The notes under the pieces are model-generated. The model saw only the letters and a list, made by a program, of their open reading frames with translations, had not been told where the DNA came from and ran no database searches. The position numbers were made by a program, and so were the translations under genes. A DNA stretch of 16,073 nt, taken from positions 1 through 16,073 of the forward strand of contig WLNS01000016.1 in assembly GCA_009699665.1 (NCBI GenBank), in the 5' to 3' direction. Source of the stretch: Actinomycetota bacterium (GTDB lineage: Bacteria > Actinomycetota > Actinomycetes > Actinomycetales > Microbacteriaceae). Below are positions 7,602 to 13,522 of the stretch, one piece after another. Positions within the stretch are counted from its first letter, which is position 1, and every line of letters begins with the position of its first letter.

Positions 7602-8189
7602 TTACGAGCCGTTTCGGGGGCAGTCGCCGTGGTGCCCGAGGCCCAAGATGCCGGCCATGCGGCCGTGTCCGGGTCCGCGCTGGCCGTCTTTGTGCAGGCG
7701 CCCATCGGGCTCAGTTTGTCCGGCCTGTGGGTCGGTCGGAGCTTGCAAACCATTCGCACCTTCGGGCGGGGTCGTTGATCCTGAGGCGCCGGGGTCACCG
7801 GGCATCATTCCGCCGTCGTCCTGTCCGCGGCCGCCGTCCTTGCCTGAATCCATGCCGGAATCCTGCCCGTTGCCGTGCCCCATCTGACTCGACACAGCGT
7901 GGTGCGCGCGGGCCACGTTCATGCCGATGGCCGCGCCCCCCAGACCCGCGACAAAGATGATGCCGATACCGGCGGCGGCCACACCCGCGATGGCTCCCGG
8001 ACCCCAGAACTTCTTGGGGGTAATCGCCGACACCGGCTCGGGCACTGTGGCACCTTTCGCGTCAGATGTGCTCGACGTTTTGGCCCGTGGTGCTTTGTCG
8101 CTTTCAGCTTTCGAGCCAGTCGTTTTTGCACCGGCGCTCGTCACACTCGAAGCCGACGGCTTGATGTTCTTAATCTCGTCCTTAGGCAT
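7602..8189 (-). CDS. Membrane-anchored Gly/His/Met-rich protein of unknown function
   Basis: A 195-aa protein with three zones. Residues 1-60 are Lys/Ser/Ala-rich and disordered, residues about 65-91 form one hydrophobic Gly/Ala-rich helix, and residues 92-195 are Gly/Asp/Pro-rich and low-complexity. The C-terminal part has ARAHHAV, MGHGNGQ, GMDSG, GGMMPG and GLGHHGDC. The Lys-rich N-terminus suggests it stays in the cytoplasm, with the Gly-rich tail outside. The His, Met and one Cys in the outer part could bind copper, and the gene lies just upstream of copA on the same strand. That functional link is inference, since a hairpin sits between them. The start is ATG 8189 with AGAGGAA about 6 nt upstream. 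I recognise no family. Confidence 0.7.
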   Translation of the reverse strand: MPKDEIKNIKPSASSVTSAGAKTTGSKAESDKAPRAKTSSTSDAKGATVPEPVSAITPKKFWGPGAIAGVAAAGIGIIFVAGLGGAAIGMNVARAHHAVSSQMGHGNGQDSGMDSGKDGGRGQDDGGMMPGDPGASGSTTPPEGANGLQAPTDPQAGQTEPDGRLHKDGQRGPGHGRMAGILGLGHHGDCPRNGS

Positions 8190-8232
8190 GTACTGTTCCT
8201 CTCGGATTCGTTAAACCTGTCATGCGGATTGC

Positions 8233-8278
8233 GTGACTGTGTCTACTGTGACGCCCGAGTCTATGGACGGACTATGGA
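8233..8278. repeat. Short direct repeats upstream of the Gly/His-rich gene
   Basis: ACTGTG occurs at 8236-8241 and 8245-8250. CTATGGA occurs at 8261-8267 and 8272-8278, with an 11-bp period, the second copy overlapping the SDR stop. On the minus strand a TAGACT hexamer (8258-8263) could be the -10 box. The helical-turn spacing suggests a regulator site, but evidence is limited. Confidence 0.3.
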
Positions 8279-9768
8279 GAGCTTGAGTGACTGTTATGAG
8301 AAATATCTTCACCAGCTGCCACGATGCGACGGGCCATTCCACTAAAAATGATGCCGTGCAACGGAAGGATCGAGAGCCAGTAAAGTCGCCCCGCCAAGCC
8401 TCGGGGAAAGAAGATGGCGCGTTGTGTGTAGAGACAACCATCGCCCTGCAGGGTATCGGTGACGGACAATTCCAACCAGGCCAGTCCGGGAACCTTCATC
8501 TCGGCGCGAAGCCTGAGAAACGCACCGCGATCAATTCGCTCGACACGCCACCAGTCCAGCGCGTCACCGACACGAAGGTGCGACGGGTGCGCCCGACCGC
8601 GCCGGAGCCCGACACCACCCACCATTTTGTCGACCGCTCCTCGGGCAGCCCATGCCATCGGCAGGGAGTACCACCCGTTGTCGCCACCGATGCCTTCAAT
8701 CACCGACCAAATATCCGCGGCGGATGCGGCAGACGCACGCGTGCGCACATCGAGATAAACGCGATGCCCCGCCCACTCAGGGTCACTCGGCAACGGGTCG
8801 CTGGGTGCGCCGTCGACGCTGGAGTTCTGCCAGCTTGTCTCGATGTCACCCTCCTTCATCTTGCCGAGAGCAAGGTGAACCGCCGTGCGATAGGACAGGA
8901 GCCCCTCGGCGGGCGGGGCGATCACGTCGTTGATTGTCGTGTCGCTCATGACGCAGTCGTGTTGCAGACTCGCAATAATGGGCACGGCGAGAGCGCGAGG
9001 AATGGGTGTGACGAGGTTTACCCACTGACTGGCGAGATAGGGCGTGAGCACAGGAAGCCTCAGAATTTTTCGCGGTTTCATGCCGGCCTCCACGGCATAT
9101 TCGTTCATCATTTGCGAATAGGTGAGCACCTCTGGACCGCCGATGTCTGCTACCCGCGAAATGGCCGCAGGCACGGAAGCAGCCGCAATGAGGTAGTAAA
9201 GCACGTCACGCACGGCGATGGGCTGAATCTTGTTTCCGACCCATTTCGGTGCCGTCATGACAGGCAAGACATCGGTGAGGTGACGGATCATTTCAAAACT
9301 GGTGGATCCGGAACCGATGATGACACCGGCCTGAAGAACGAGGGTGGGCACGCCAGACCCGAGCAGGATCTGGCCCACTTCGGCGCGCGAGCGTAGGTGC
9401 TTTGACAGCGGAACATGGTCAGGATGCAGCCCACCGAGGTACACGATTCTCGTGACGCCACACTCGCGAGCGGCCCGGGCGACATTCGAGGCACAGGTGA
9501 CCTCAGTCTTCTCGAAATCTCCGTGCTTGCCCATGGAGTGCACGAGGTAGTAGAGCACGTCAACATCGACACAGCTCGCGCTGACCCTGTCGGCATCGAG
9601 GAGGTCACCTTCAACGATTTCAACTCGCGTCACCCAGGGAACATTGCGCAGCTTCTCAGCGTTGCGCACCAACACACGCACGTGCCACCCGGCGTCGAGC
9701 AAGCGCGGTACAAGCCGGCCTCCGATATAACCGGTCGCACCGGTCACCAGTGCTCGGCGGACTGTCAT
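8272..9768 (-). CDS. SDR-family NAD(P)-binding protein with C-terminal DUF2867-like domain
   Basis: A 498-aa two-domain protein. Residues 1-300 form an atypical short-chain dehydrogenase/reductase (NmrA/complex I NDUFA9-like group): the N-terminal dinucleotide loop is TGATGYIGG (9-17) after a VRRAL strand, followed by VEGDLLD (52-58), YYLVHSM and VYLGGLHP. Residues about 337-480 (HRVYLDVRTRASA... through LHGIIFSGMAR) match the layout of DUF2867, a SRPBCC-like region often fused to such SDRs. The reaction is unknown; quinone, lipid or stress roles have been suggested for relatives. The ATG at 9768 is chosen over a much longer open frame because it begins the Rossmann strand directly and TACGCT lies exactly 6 nt upstream (leaderless). 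The longer frame would overlap the divergent lipoprotein gene. Confidence 0.85.
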   Translation of the reverse strand: MTVRRALVTGATGYIGGRLVPRLLDAGWHVRVLVRNAEKLRNVPWVTRVEIVEGDLLDADRVSASCVDVDVLYYLVHSMGKHGDFEKTEVTCASNVARAARECGVTRIVYLGGLHPDHVPLSKHLRSRAEVGQILLGSGVPTLVLQAGVIIGSGSTSFEMIRHLTDVLPVMTAPKWVGNKIQPIAVRDVLYYLIAAASVPAAISRVADIGGPEVLTYSQMMNEYAVEAGMKPRKILRLPVLTPYLASQWVNLVTPIPRALAVPIIASLQHDCVMSDTTINDVIAPPAEGLLSYRTAVHLALGKMKEGDIETSWQNSSVDGAPSDPLPSDPEWAGHRVYLDVRTRASAASAADIWSVIEGIGGDNGWYSLPMAWAARGAVDKMVGGVGLRRGRAHPSHLRVGDALDWWRVERIDRGAFLRLRAEMKVPGLAWLELSVTDTLQGDGCLYTQRAIFFPRGLAGRLYWLSILPLHGIIFSGMARRIVAAGEDISHNSHSSSP

Positions 9769-9774
9769 GTTGCC

Positions 9775-9804
9775 AGCGTACGAAGTGCGCCACAGAAAAG
9801 CCAA
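9775..9804 (-). promoter_or_regulatory. Leaderless-type promoter of the SDR gene
   Basis: On the minus strand TTGGCT (9799-9804), an 18-nt spacer and TACGCT (9775-9780) are followed by 6 nt before ATG 9768. No ribosome site is present in the remaining space. Confidence 0.5.
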
Positions 9805-9816
9805 CCTCTCCGGTGT

Positions 9817-9829
9817 TACCTTGGCAATT
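9817..9829 (+). promoter_or_regulatory. Leaderless-type -10 box of the HNH lipoprotein gene
   Basis: TACCTT (9817-9822) is followed by 7 nt and then GTG 9830. The corresponding -35 position (9793-9798, CAGAAA) is poor and abuts the -35 of the divergent SDR promoter. Confidence 0.4.
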
Positions 9830-10831
9830 GTGGGGAGCAACAGTGCGCCGCTTCTTCGGGGGCTAAAAGCGTCATCACTCGCGACGATTATCGTCGTCGC
9901 CCTGTCGTGCGGCCTGTCCGCGTGTTCGACGGTCGTATCGGTAACCGCCGCACACACGGCGGCCAGTTCCGCATCGCCTGAAAGACCGGCGACGAAGACA
10001 CCGCGTCCCGCGGAGTCACCCACCCCCACCAGCGCCGCGGCGCCCACCTTTGCCGCTGGGGTTGATGCCTTCGCCCAGATGTTGAGCACCCTGCCCACCG
10101 ATGACCTGCCGGAGTCACACACGGGATATGTGCGGGAACTCTTTAATCTCTGGATCGACGCAAATGGCAATGGCTGTAACACGAGGGCCGAAGTGCTGAT
10201 TACCGAGTCGATGAGCAGCGTCACACGGCACGGAACGTGCACGATTGACGTGGGCTCTTGGGTGTCGCTCTACGACGGACTAACTCTGACTGCGGCGGGC
10301 GACCTCGATATCGACCACGTGGTTCCGCTCAGCGAGGCGTGGAAATCCGGCGCGTGGCAGTGGGATGCGGCAACGCGAGAACAGTTTGCCAACGACCTTG
10401 GCTATGCCGGGTCACTGCTCGCCGTCTCGGCGCACGCAAACCGATCCAAGGGCGACAAAGACCCGGCTCAGTGGCTGCCGCGAGCCGGCGAGGCCTGTGA
10501 TTACGTCGAGCGCTGGATCGCCGTCAAATATCGCTGGTCACTGAGCGTCGACACCGCAGAGCGAAACACGCTCAGTGCAACCCTTTCGGGCTGCGCCACG
10601 CTCTCAGAGACCGTGCCTGACAAGGCGCTCATCACCGTGTCAACAAATCCCGGGGGTGCGCCGGCGCCTGGGCCGGCCGGAGGAAACGGATCAGGAGATG
10701 GCATGACCGACCCGGACTACGGCACGTGCAAGGTGGCCAAGGCAAACGGCCGCGGGCCGTACCTCAGGGGCATCGATCCCGAGTACGCGTTCTACCGAGA
10801 CGGCGACAAAGACGGCATGGTTTGCGAATAA
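9830..10831 (+). CDS. Exported HNH-type nuclease lipoprotein with excalibur domain
   Basis: A 333-aa predicted lipoprotein. The signal peptide has basic residues Arg10 and Lys13, then a hydrophobic core and lipobox LSAC (Cys32). A Ser/Thr/Pro/Ala-rich linker follows to about residue 75. The catalytic region is of the DUF1524/GmrSD-C HNH type, with DIDHVVPLSEAW (160-171) holding the metal-binding His and NRSKGDKDP (204-212) the downstream Asn/Lys part. The last 36 residues form an excalibur calcium-binding domain with DGDKDGMVCE. Expected location is the outer face of the membrane, cutting extracellular DNA; secretion and activity are inferred. The GTG start at 9830 fits both the signal peptide and a TACCTT box 7 nt upstream; the longer frame from 9767 would add residues before the signal. 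A terminator follows the stop. Confidence 0.85.
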   Translation: MGSNSAPLLRGLKASSLATIIVVALSCGLSACSTVVSVTAAHTAASSASPERPATKTPRPAESPTPTSAAAPTFAAGVDAFAQMLSTLPTDDLPESHTGYVRELFNLWIDANGNGCNTRAEVLITESMSSVTRHGTCTIDVGSWVSLYDGLTLTAAGDLDIDHVVPLSEAWKSGAWQWDAATREQFANDLGYAGSLLAVSAHANRSKGDKDPAQWLPRAGEACDYVERWIAVKYRWSLSVDTAERNTLSATLSGCATLSETVPDKALITVSTNPGGAPAPGPAGGNGSGDGMTDPDYGTCKVAKANGRGPYLRGIDPEYAFYRDGDKDGMVCE

Positions 10832-10847
10832 GAAGCGGTCTTAACGA

Positions 10848-10877
10848 GATGAGCCCGGGATTACTCCCGGGCTCATC
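10848..10877. terminator. Bidirectional terminator hairpin, 13-bp stem
   Basis: GATGAGCCCGGGA-TTAC-TCCCGGGCTCATC is a perfect 13-bp stem with a 4-nt loop between two converging genes that stop at 10831 (plus) and 10901 (minus). U-tracts are weak on both sides, but position and stability support termination. Confidence 0.8.
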
Positions 10878-10900
10878 CGCTGATTACGTTACTGGTGCGA

Positions 10901-10999
10901 CTACTTGCAACCGCAAGAGCCGCCGCAGCAACCGCCCTCTTCGCCGCCGCCAACTTGGGCGGTAGCTTTGGGCGATTCAAGTTTGATTCCCTCTGTCAT
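10901..10999 (-). CDS. 32-aa Cys-rich peptide, metallothionein-like or RiPP-like
   Basis: A very short gene. The N-terminal 16 residues are ordinary (MTEGIKLESPKATAQV), then a Gly/Glu stretch (GGGEEGG) leads to the C-terminal CCGGSCGCK with four Cys in eight residues. Coding is supported by ATG at 10999 with AGAGAAGG ending 6 nt upstream, a candidate promoter with a TATAAA -10 box (11044-11049), a leader hairpin and a terminator 24 bp past the stop. The clustered Cys suggest soft-metal binding (Cu or Zn), and CopA and CopZ are nearby. A ribosomally made modified peptide is the alternative, but no modifying enzyme is in view. I do not recognise the family. Confidence 0.7.
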   Translation of the reverse strand: MTEGIKLESPKATAQVGGGEEGGCCGGSCGCK

Positions 11000-11017
11000 A
11001 GTGCACCTTCTCTCTGC

Positions 11018-11035
11018 GCTCCCTGACGTGGGAGC
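11018..11035. promoter_or_regulatory. 5'-leader hairpin of the Cys-rich peptide mRNA
   Basis: GCTCCC-TGACGT-GGGAGC is a perfect 6-bp stem in the minus-strand leader. It lies within a few nt of the predicted transcription start and about 18 nt before the ATG. It may protect the mRNA 5' end or respond to a regulator. Confidence 0.5.
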
Positions 11036-11043
11036 AACACCTG

Positions 11044-11072
11044 TTTATAGTCTGAGCCGGATAACGCAAAAA
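11044..11072 (-). promoter_or_regulatory. Promoter of the Cys-rich peptide gene
   Basis: On the minus strand TTTTTG (11067-11072), a 17-nt spacer and TATAAA (11044-11049) are seen. The start would fall near 11037, giving a leader of about 38 nt with the hairpin and ribosome site. This is the most consensus-like -10 box I found in the window. Confidence 0.5.
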
Positions 11073-11103
11073 ACCAAACGCTTATTCCCGCGCGGCGGCA
11101 AAA

Positions 11104-11826
11104 TTAGGTCGCGAGGGGCTCGATGAGTTGGGCTCCATGATTTCGCACGTTACCCACTGCCGCGCCCACGGCATAGGCCTCGAACGTCTGTGCGGTGGCC
11201 TGCGCGGCCGTCTCGAGAAAATTCAGCGATTCGGCTGCGGAGGCAAAGTCGCCCGTGAGCCACGCGTCGTAGGTCTCGGGGCCGAGCAATACGGGCATGC
11301 GATCGTGAATCGGAATGATGCTTTCCAGCGCGCTTCTCGTGATGATCGTGGTCGTGCGGCGCACGTGTCCCGGCTCACCCTCAGGAACGGCTGGGTCGAT
11401 CCAATCTTCGAAGAGTCCGGCCATGGCAAGACCCCTTCCACCACTCCCCCGGATGTAATAAGGCTGTTTCTCGCCGGCCGCGTTTACACTCCACTCGAAG
11501 TAGCCCGAGGCGGGCACGATGCAGTGGCGGTGACGAAAAGCCTCTCTGAACATGCCGTTCGTGGCCACCCCTTCGATGCGGGCGTTGACCGGTTGAGGGC
11601 GTTCGGCGAAAGATTTCTTCCACGCGGGCACAAAACCCCAATGCGCCCAGTCCACGATGCGCTGCACCACGCCGGTCGTCGCGTCCGGTTGCTCGACTAC
11701 GACGGGCACCTGTGCCGTTGGTGGAATGTTGTAGTTTTCGAAGTCAGGATTCCAGCCCTCAAGATTCTCGAGCAGATCGGGCAGTGCGCCACTGAGCGTT
11801 CGCGCCACGACGTATCTTCCACACAC
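11104..11826 (-). CDS. SRAP-domain abasic-site protein (HMCES/YedK family)
   Basis: A 240-aa SOS-response-associated peptidase (SRAP) protein. Family members crosslink to abasic sites in single-stranded DNA through Cys2 and so shield replication forks. All known active-site residues are visible: Cys2 right after the initiator (MCGRYV), Asn81 in PVNARIEG, Glu111 in SGYFEW and His174 in HDRMPV. Length is typical for the family (about 220-250). The GTG start at 11826 is fixed by Cys2, which must become the N-terminal residue after Met removal. TAGCAT (11833-11838) lies 6 nt upstream, so the mRNA is probably leaderless. It diverges from copZ. No SOS box is evident in the short upstream region. 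Confidence 0.95.
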   Translation of the reverse strand: MCGRYVVARTLSGALPDLLENLEGWNPDFENYNIPPTAQVPVVVEQPDATTGVVQRIVDWAHWGFVPAWKKSFAERPQPVNARIEGVATNGMFREAFRHRHCIVPASGYFEWSVNAAGEKQPYYIRGSGGRGLAMAGLFEDWIDPAVPEGEPGHVRRTTTIITRSALESIIPIHDRMPVLLGPETYDAWLTGDFASAAESLNFLETAAQATAQTFEAYAVGAAVGNVRNHGAQLIEPLAT

Positions 11827-11832
11827 GGAGCC

Positions 11833-11838
11833 ATGCTA
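11833..11838 (-). promoter_or_regulatory. Leaderless-type -10 box of the SRAP gene
   Basis: On the minus strand TAGCAT is followed by 6 nt and then GTG 11826. No ribosome site fits between them. Confidence 0.45.
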
Positions 11839-11867
11839 GGTCACAACCTCGATGTGGCAGAAGTCAC

Positions 11868-11879
11868 CCAATGTTGGGA
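11868..11879. promoter_or_regulatory. Small inverted repeat CCCAA-TG-TTGGG before copZ
   Basis: A 5-bp perfect inverted repeat overlaps the copZ ribosome site (GGGAG, 11876-11880). It could be a repressor site or chance. Confidence 0.25.
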
Positions 11880-11889
11880 GAGTAGAGAC

Positions 11890-12093
11890 ATGGAAACCCT
11901 TTCTCTCACTGTGACCGGAATGACCTGCCAACACTGCGTGGCCAGTGTGACGAAGGAAGTTAGCGAGGTTGCGGGGGTGCAGTCTGTTGCAGTGGAACTC
12001 GACGAAGGTGCCGTGACAGTCACGGGTTCAGCGCTTAATACAGAGACCATCATCAGTGCGATCGCCGAAGCCGGCTATGCGGCAAGCATCTAG
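11890..12093 (+). CDS. copZ: CopZ-type copper chaperone (HMA domain)
   Basis: A 67-aa cytosolic protein consisting of one heavy-metal-associated domain. GMTCQHC (residues 10-16) is the Cu(I)-binding loop, followed by the usual VASVTKEVSEVAGVQSV helix-strand and a C-terminal AIAEAGYAA. It is expected to carry Cu(I) to CopA. The ATG at 11890 follows GGGAG by 9 nt. A longer in-frame reading upstream crosses the antisense SRAP gene and is rejected. It lies 4.4 kb from copA and is divergent from SRAP, so it is not in the copA operon. A mercury or other soft-metal carrier is less likely with copA nearby. Confidence 0.9.
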   Translation: METLSLTVTGMTCQHCVASVTKEVSEVAGVQSVAVELDEGAVTVTGSALNTETIISAIAEAGYAASI

Positions 12094-12112
12094 CGAGACT
12101 TCTCGGTGCTAG
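12090..12112. terminator. Small bidirectional hairpin between convergent copZ and Rho-N-like gene
   Basis: CTAGCGAGA pairs with TCTC-GGT-GCTAG around a CT turn, with a 3-nt bulge. It includes both stop codons and lies in the 15-bp convergent gap. No U-tract is present, so its strength is doubtful. Confidence 0.35.
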
Positions 12113-12483
12113 CGCGCCCCGAGAACTGCGAGCAACTCCGCCTTCGTCATCGAAGAATATCCCGTGACACTTTTCTTGCGGGCGGCTTCTTTCAGTTGCG
12201 ACACCGTCCAAGTGTCGTTGGGCTTGGTGGCTAGCGCGACGTCCTTCTTGACGTCGGCAACGATGGCCTTGGTTACCGTCTTGGCCGTTCGGGCGCCCTG
12301 CTTTACGTTCTTGGCCGTCGCCTGAGCAGTCACCTTGACGGCTTTGCTGGTCGACACCGCCGCTTTCTTTACATCTCTTTTGGCTTCACCGAAAGCGCGG
12401 TCCACGTCCGACTCAATTTTTCGCGCCGCCTTCTTGCCTTCACTAATTTTGCGTGAGAACAATTTCGAAGCCGTTGAGGCCAT
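12109..12483 (-). CDS. Lys/Ala-rich protein with C-terminal Rho-N/SAP-like motif
   Basis: A 124-aa basic protein. Residues 1-88 are Lys/Ala/Val-rich with repeated AKxxKxA-type heptads, like histone H1-like or nucleoid tails. Residues about 92-124 (TWTVSQLKEAARKKSVTGYSSMTKAELLAVLG) fit a Rho termination factor N-terminal/SAP-like helix-extended-helix motif, usually nucleic-acid binding. A nucleoid-associated role is likely but not proven. The ATG at 12483 is preferred to GTG 12492, because AAAGG lies 8 nt before the ATG and overlaps the GTG. It is convergent with copZ. Confidence 0.7.
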   Translation of the reverse strand: MASTASKLFSRKISEGKKAARKIESDVDRAFGEAKRDVKKAAVSTSKAVKVTAQATAKNVKQGARTAKTVTKAIVADVKKDVALATKPNDTWTVSQLKEAARKKSVTGYSSMTKAELLAVLGAR

Positions 12484-12668
12484 GACGATCACCTTTCCCT
12501 GAATACATCGAGTGCGTCACTGCTGACTCTACAACCCAGCTCCAGTCGCCTGAGCGGAACGGGGAGATGCCCAGGTAATAGTTCGTAGGAGATATCGCAC
12601 TTGCCGGCACATGCGACAACAATGGATGCAACACCATTTTTTGGGACTCTAAAAACCAAGGAGAAATA

Positions 12669-13505
12669 ATGACACGCACCTCATTTCGCAAGCGCCTGGC
12701 ACTCGGCGCCGCAGCCACCGTGGCTGCTGCTGCCCTGCTGCTCACCGGTTGCGCAAGCGGCTCAGCCTCTGGCGACTATGTCACCGCTGGCAAAATCACC
12801 GTGGGAACAGGCGAGCCCGCCTACTTTCCCTATGTAATTGACGATGCACCCGAGTCCGGAGAAGGTTTTGAGGCAGCCGTTGCTTACGCCGTTGCCGAGG
12901 AGTTGGGCTTCGCCGCAGCTGACGTCGTGTGGGTGCGCACCACATTCGACGCCGCCATCGCTCCGGGAGCCAAGGACTTTGACTTCAACCTGCAGCAGTA
13001 CTCCATCACCGACGAGCGCAAGGCCAACGTTGACTTCTCGTCGCCGTACTACTCGGCGCCGCAGGCCGTGATCACCGTCAAGGGATCAAAGGCGGATGGC
13101 GTGACTAGCATCGCCGGCCTGAAAGACCTGCTGGTTGGCGCCGCTTCGGGAACCACCAGCTTCACTGTGATCGAAGATCAGATTAAGCCATCGGCCGGAG
13201 CGCAAGCGTTCAACTCGAACGACGACGCCGTGCTCGCTCTGACCAGTGGTCAGATCGATGCCCTCGTGGTCGACCTACCGACCGCTTTCTATCTCACCGG
13301 TGCCGAACTCGATAACGGTGTTCTGCTCGGGCAGCTGCCGGCAGCCGCGGGTGTGAGCGACCAGTGGGGACTCGTTCTGCCCAAAGGCAGCAAGCTCACC
13401 GCTGCCGTGACAAAGGCCATCGACGATCTCACCGCTGACGGCACCTTGTATGCCATCATCAAGAAGTGGTTGGGTGCCGACGCCGGTGCGCCCCTGCTGA
13501 CCTAA
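12669..13505 (+). CDS. Amino-acid ABC transporter substrate-binding lipoprotein
   Basis: A 278-aa family 3 solute-binding protein, expected outside the cell and tethered by lipid. The signal has Arg/Lys at 3-9, a hydrophobic Ala/Leu core and lipobox LTGC (Cys28). The mature part shows ITVGTGEPAYFPY, FDFNLQQYSITDERKANVDFS (an SBP family 3 hallmark) and LVGAASGTTS, ending in IIKKWLG. Specificity (Glu, Gln, Cys or other polar amino acid) cannot be read. AAGGAG (12659-12664) lies 4 nt before ATG 12669. It is the first gene of the operon with the permease and ATPase, and the only one of the three with a strong ribosome site. Confidence 0.9.
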   Translation: MTRTSFRKRLALGAAATVAAAALLLTGCASGSASGDYVTAGKITVGTGEPAYFPYVIDDAPESGEGFEAAVAYAVAEELGFAAADVVWVRTTFDAAIAPGAKDFDFNLQQYSITDERKANVDFSSPYYSAPQAVITVKGSKADGVTSIAGLKDLLVGAASGTTSFTVIEDQIKPSAGAQAFNSNDDAVLALTSGQIDALVVDLPTAFYLTGAELDNGVLLGQLPAAAGVSDQWGLVLPKGSKLTAAVTKAIDDLTADGTLYAIIKKWLGADAGAPLLT

Positions 13506-13509
13506 CAGG

Positions 13510-13522
13510 TATTCTCACTTGT
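13510..13522 (+). promoter_or_regulatory. Internal leaderless-type -10 box before the ABC permease gene
   Basis: TATTCT (13510-13515) is followed by 7 nt and then GTG 13523, in a 17-bp gap after the binding-protein stop. No good -35 and no ribosome site are seen. Confidence 0.4.

Noticed and set aside
9767..9829. Extension of the HNH lipoprotein upstream of GTG 9830
   Set aside because: It would place residues before the signal peptide and overlap the SDR start and both promoters.
9769..10242. N-terminal extension of the SDR open frame to a 656-aa product
   Set aside because: The added part is antisense to the HNH lipoprotein signal and linker; the Rossmann fold begins right at ATG 9768 with a promoter box 6 nt upstream.
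2326..11826. Defence island made of SNF2 helicase, HNH nuclease and SRAP
   Set aside because: The three are kilobases apart in separate transcripts, each has a non-defence explanation, and no methylase, integrase or known defence partner is seen.
11128..11889. Long in-frame extension of copZ
   Set aside because: It covers the antisense SRAP gene, whose active-site residues are intact; copZ has its own ATG and ribosome site at 11890.
12094..12105. Perfect CGAGA-CT-TCTCG palindrome as a stand-alone stem
   Set aside because: The 2-nt turn is too tight for a 5-bp RNA hairpin alone; it is only reported as part of the larger bulged stem.
13466..13522. Extension of the ABC permease into the binding-protein gene
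   Set aside because: The binding-protein frame continues to 13505 with family-typical sequence, and a GTG with an adjacent -10 box lies at 13523.
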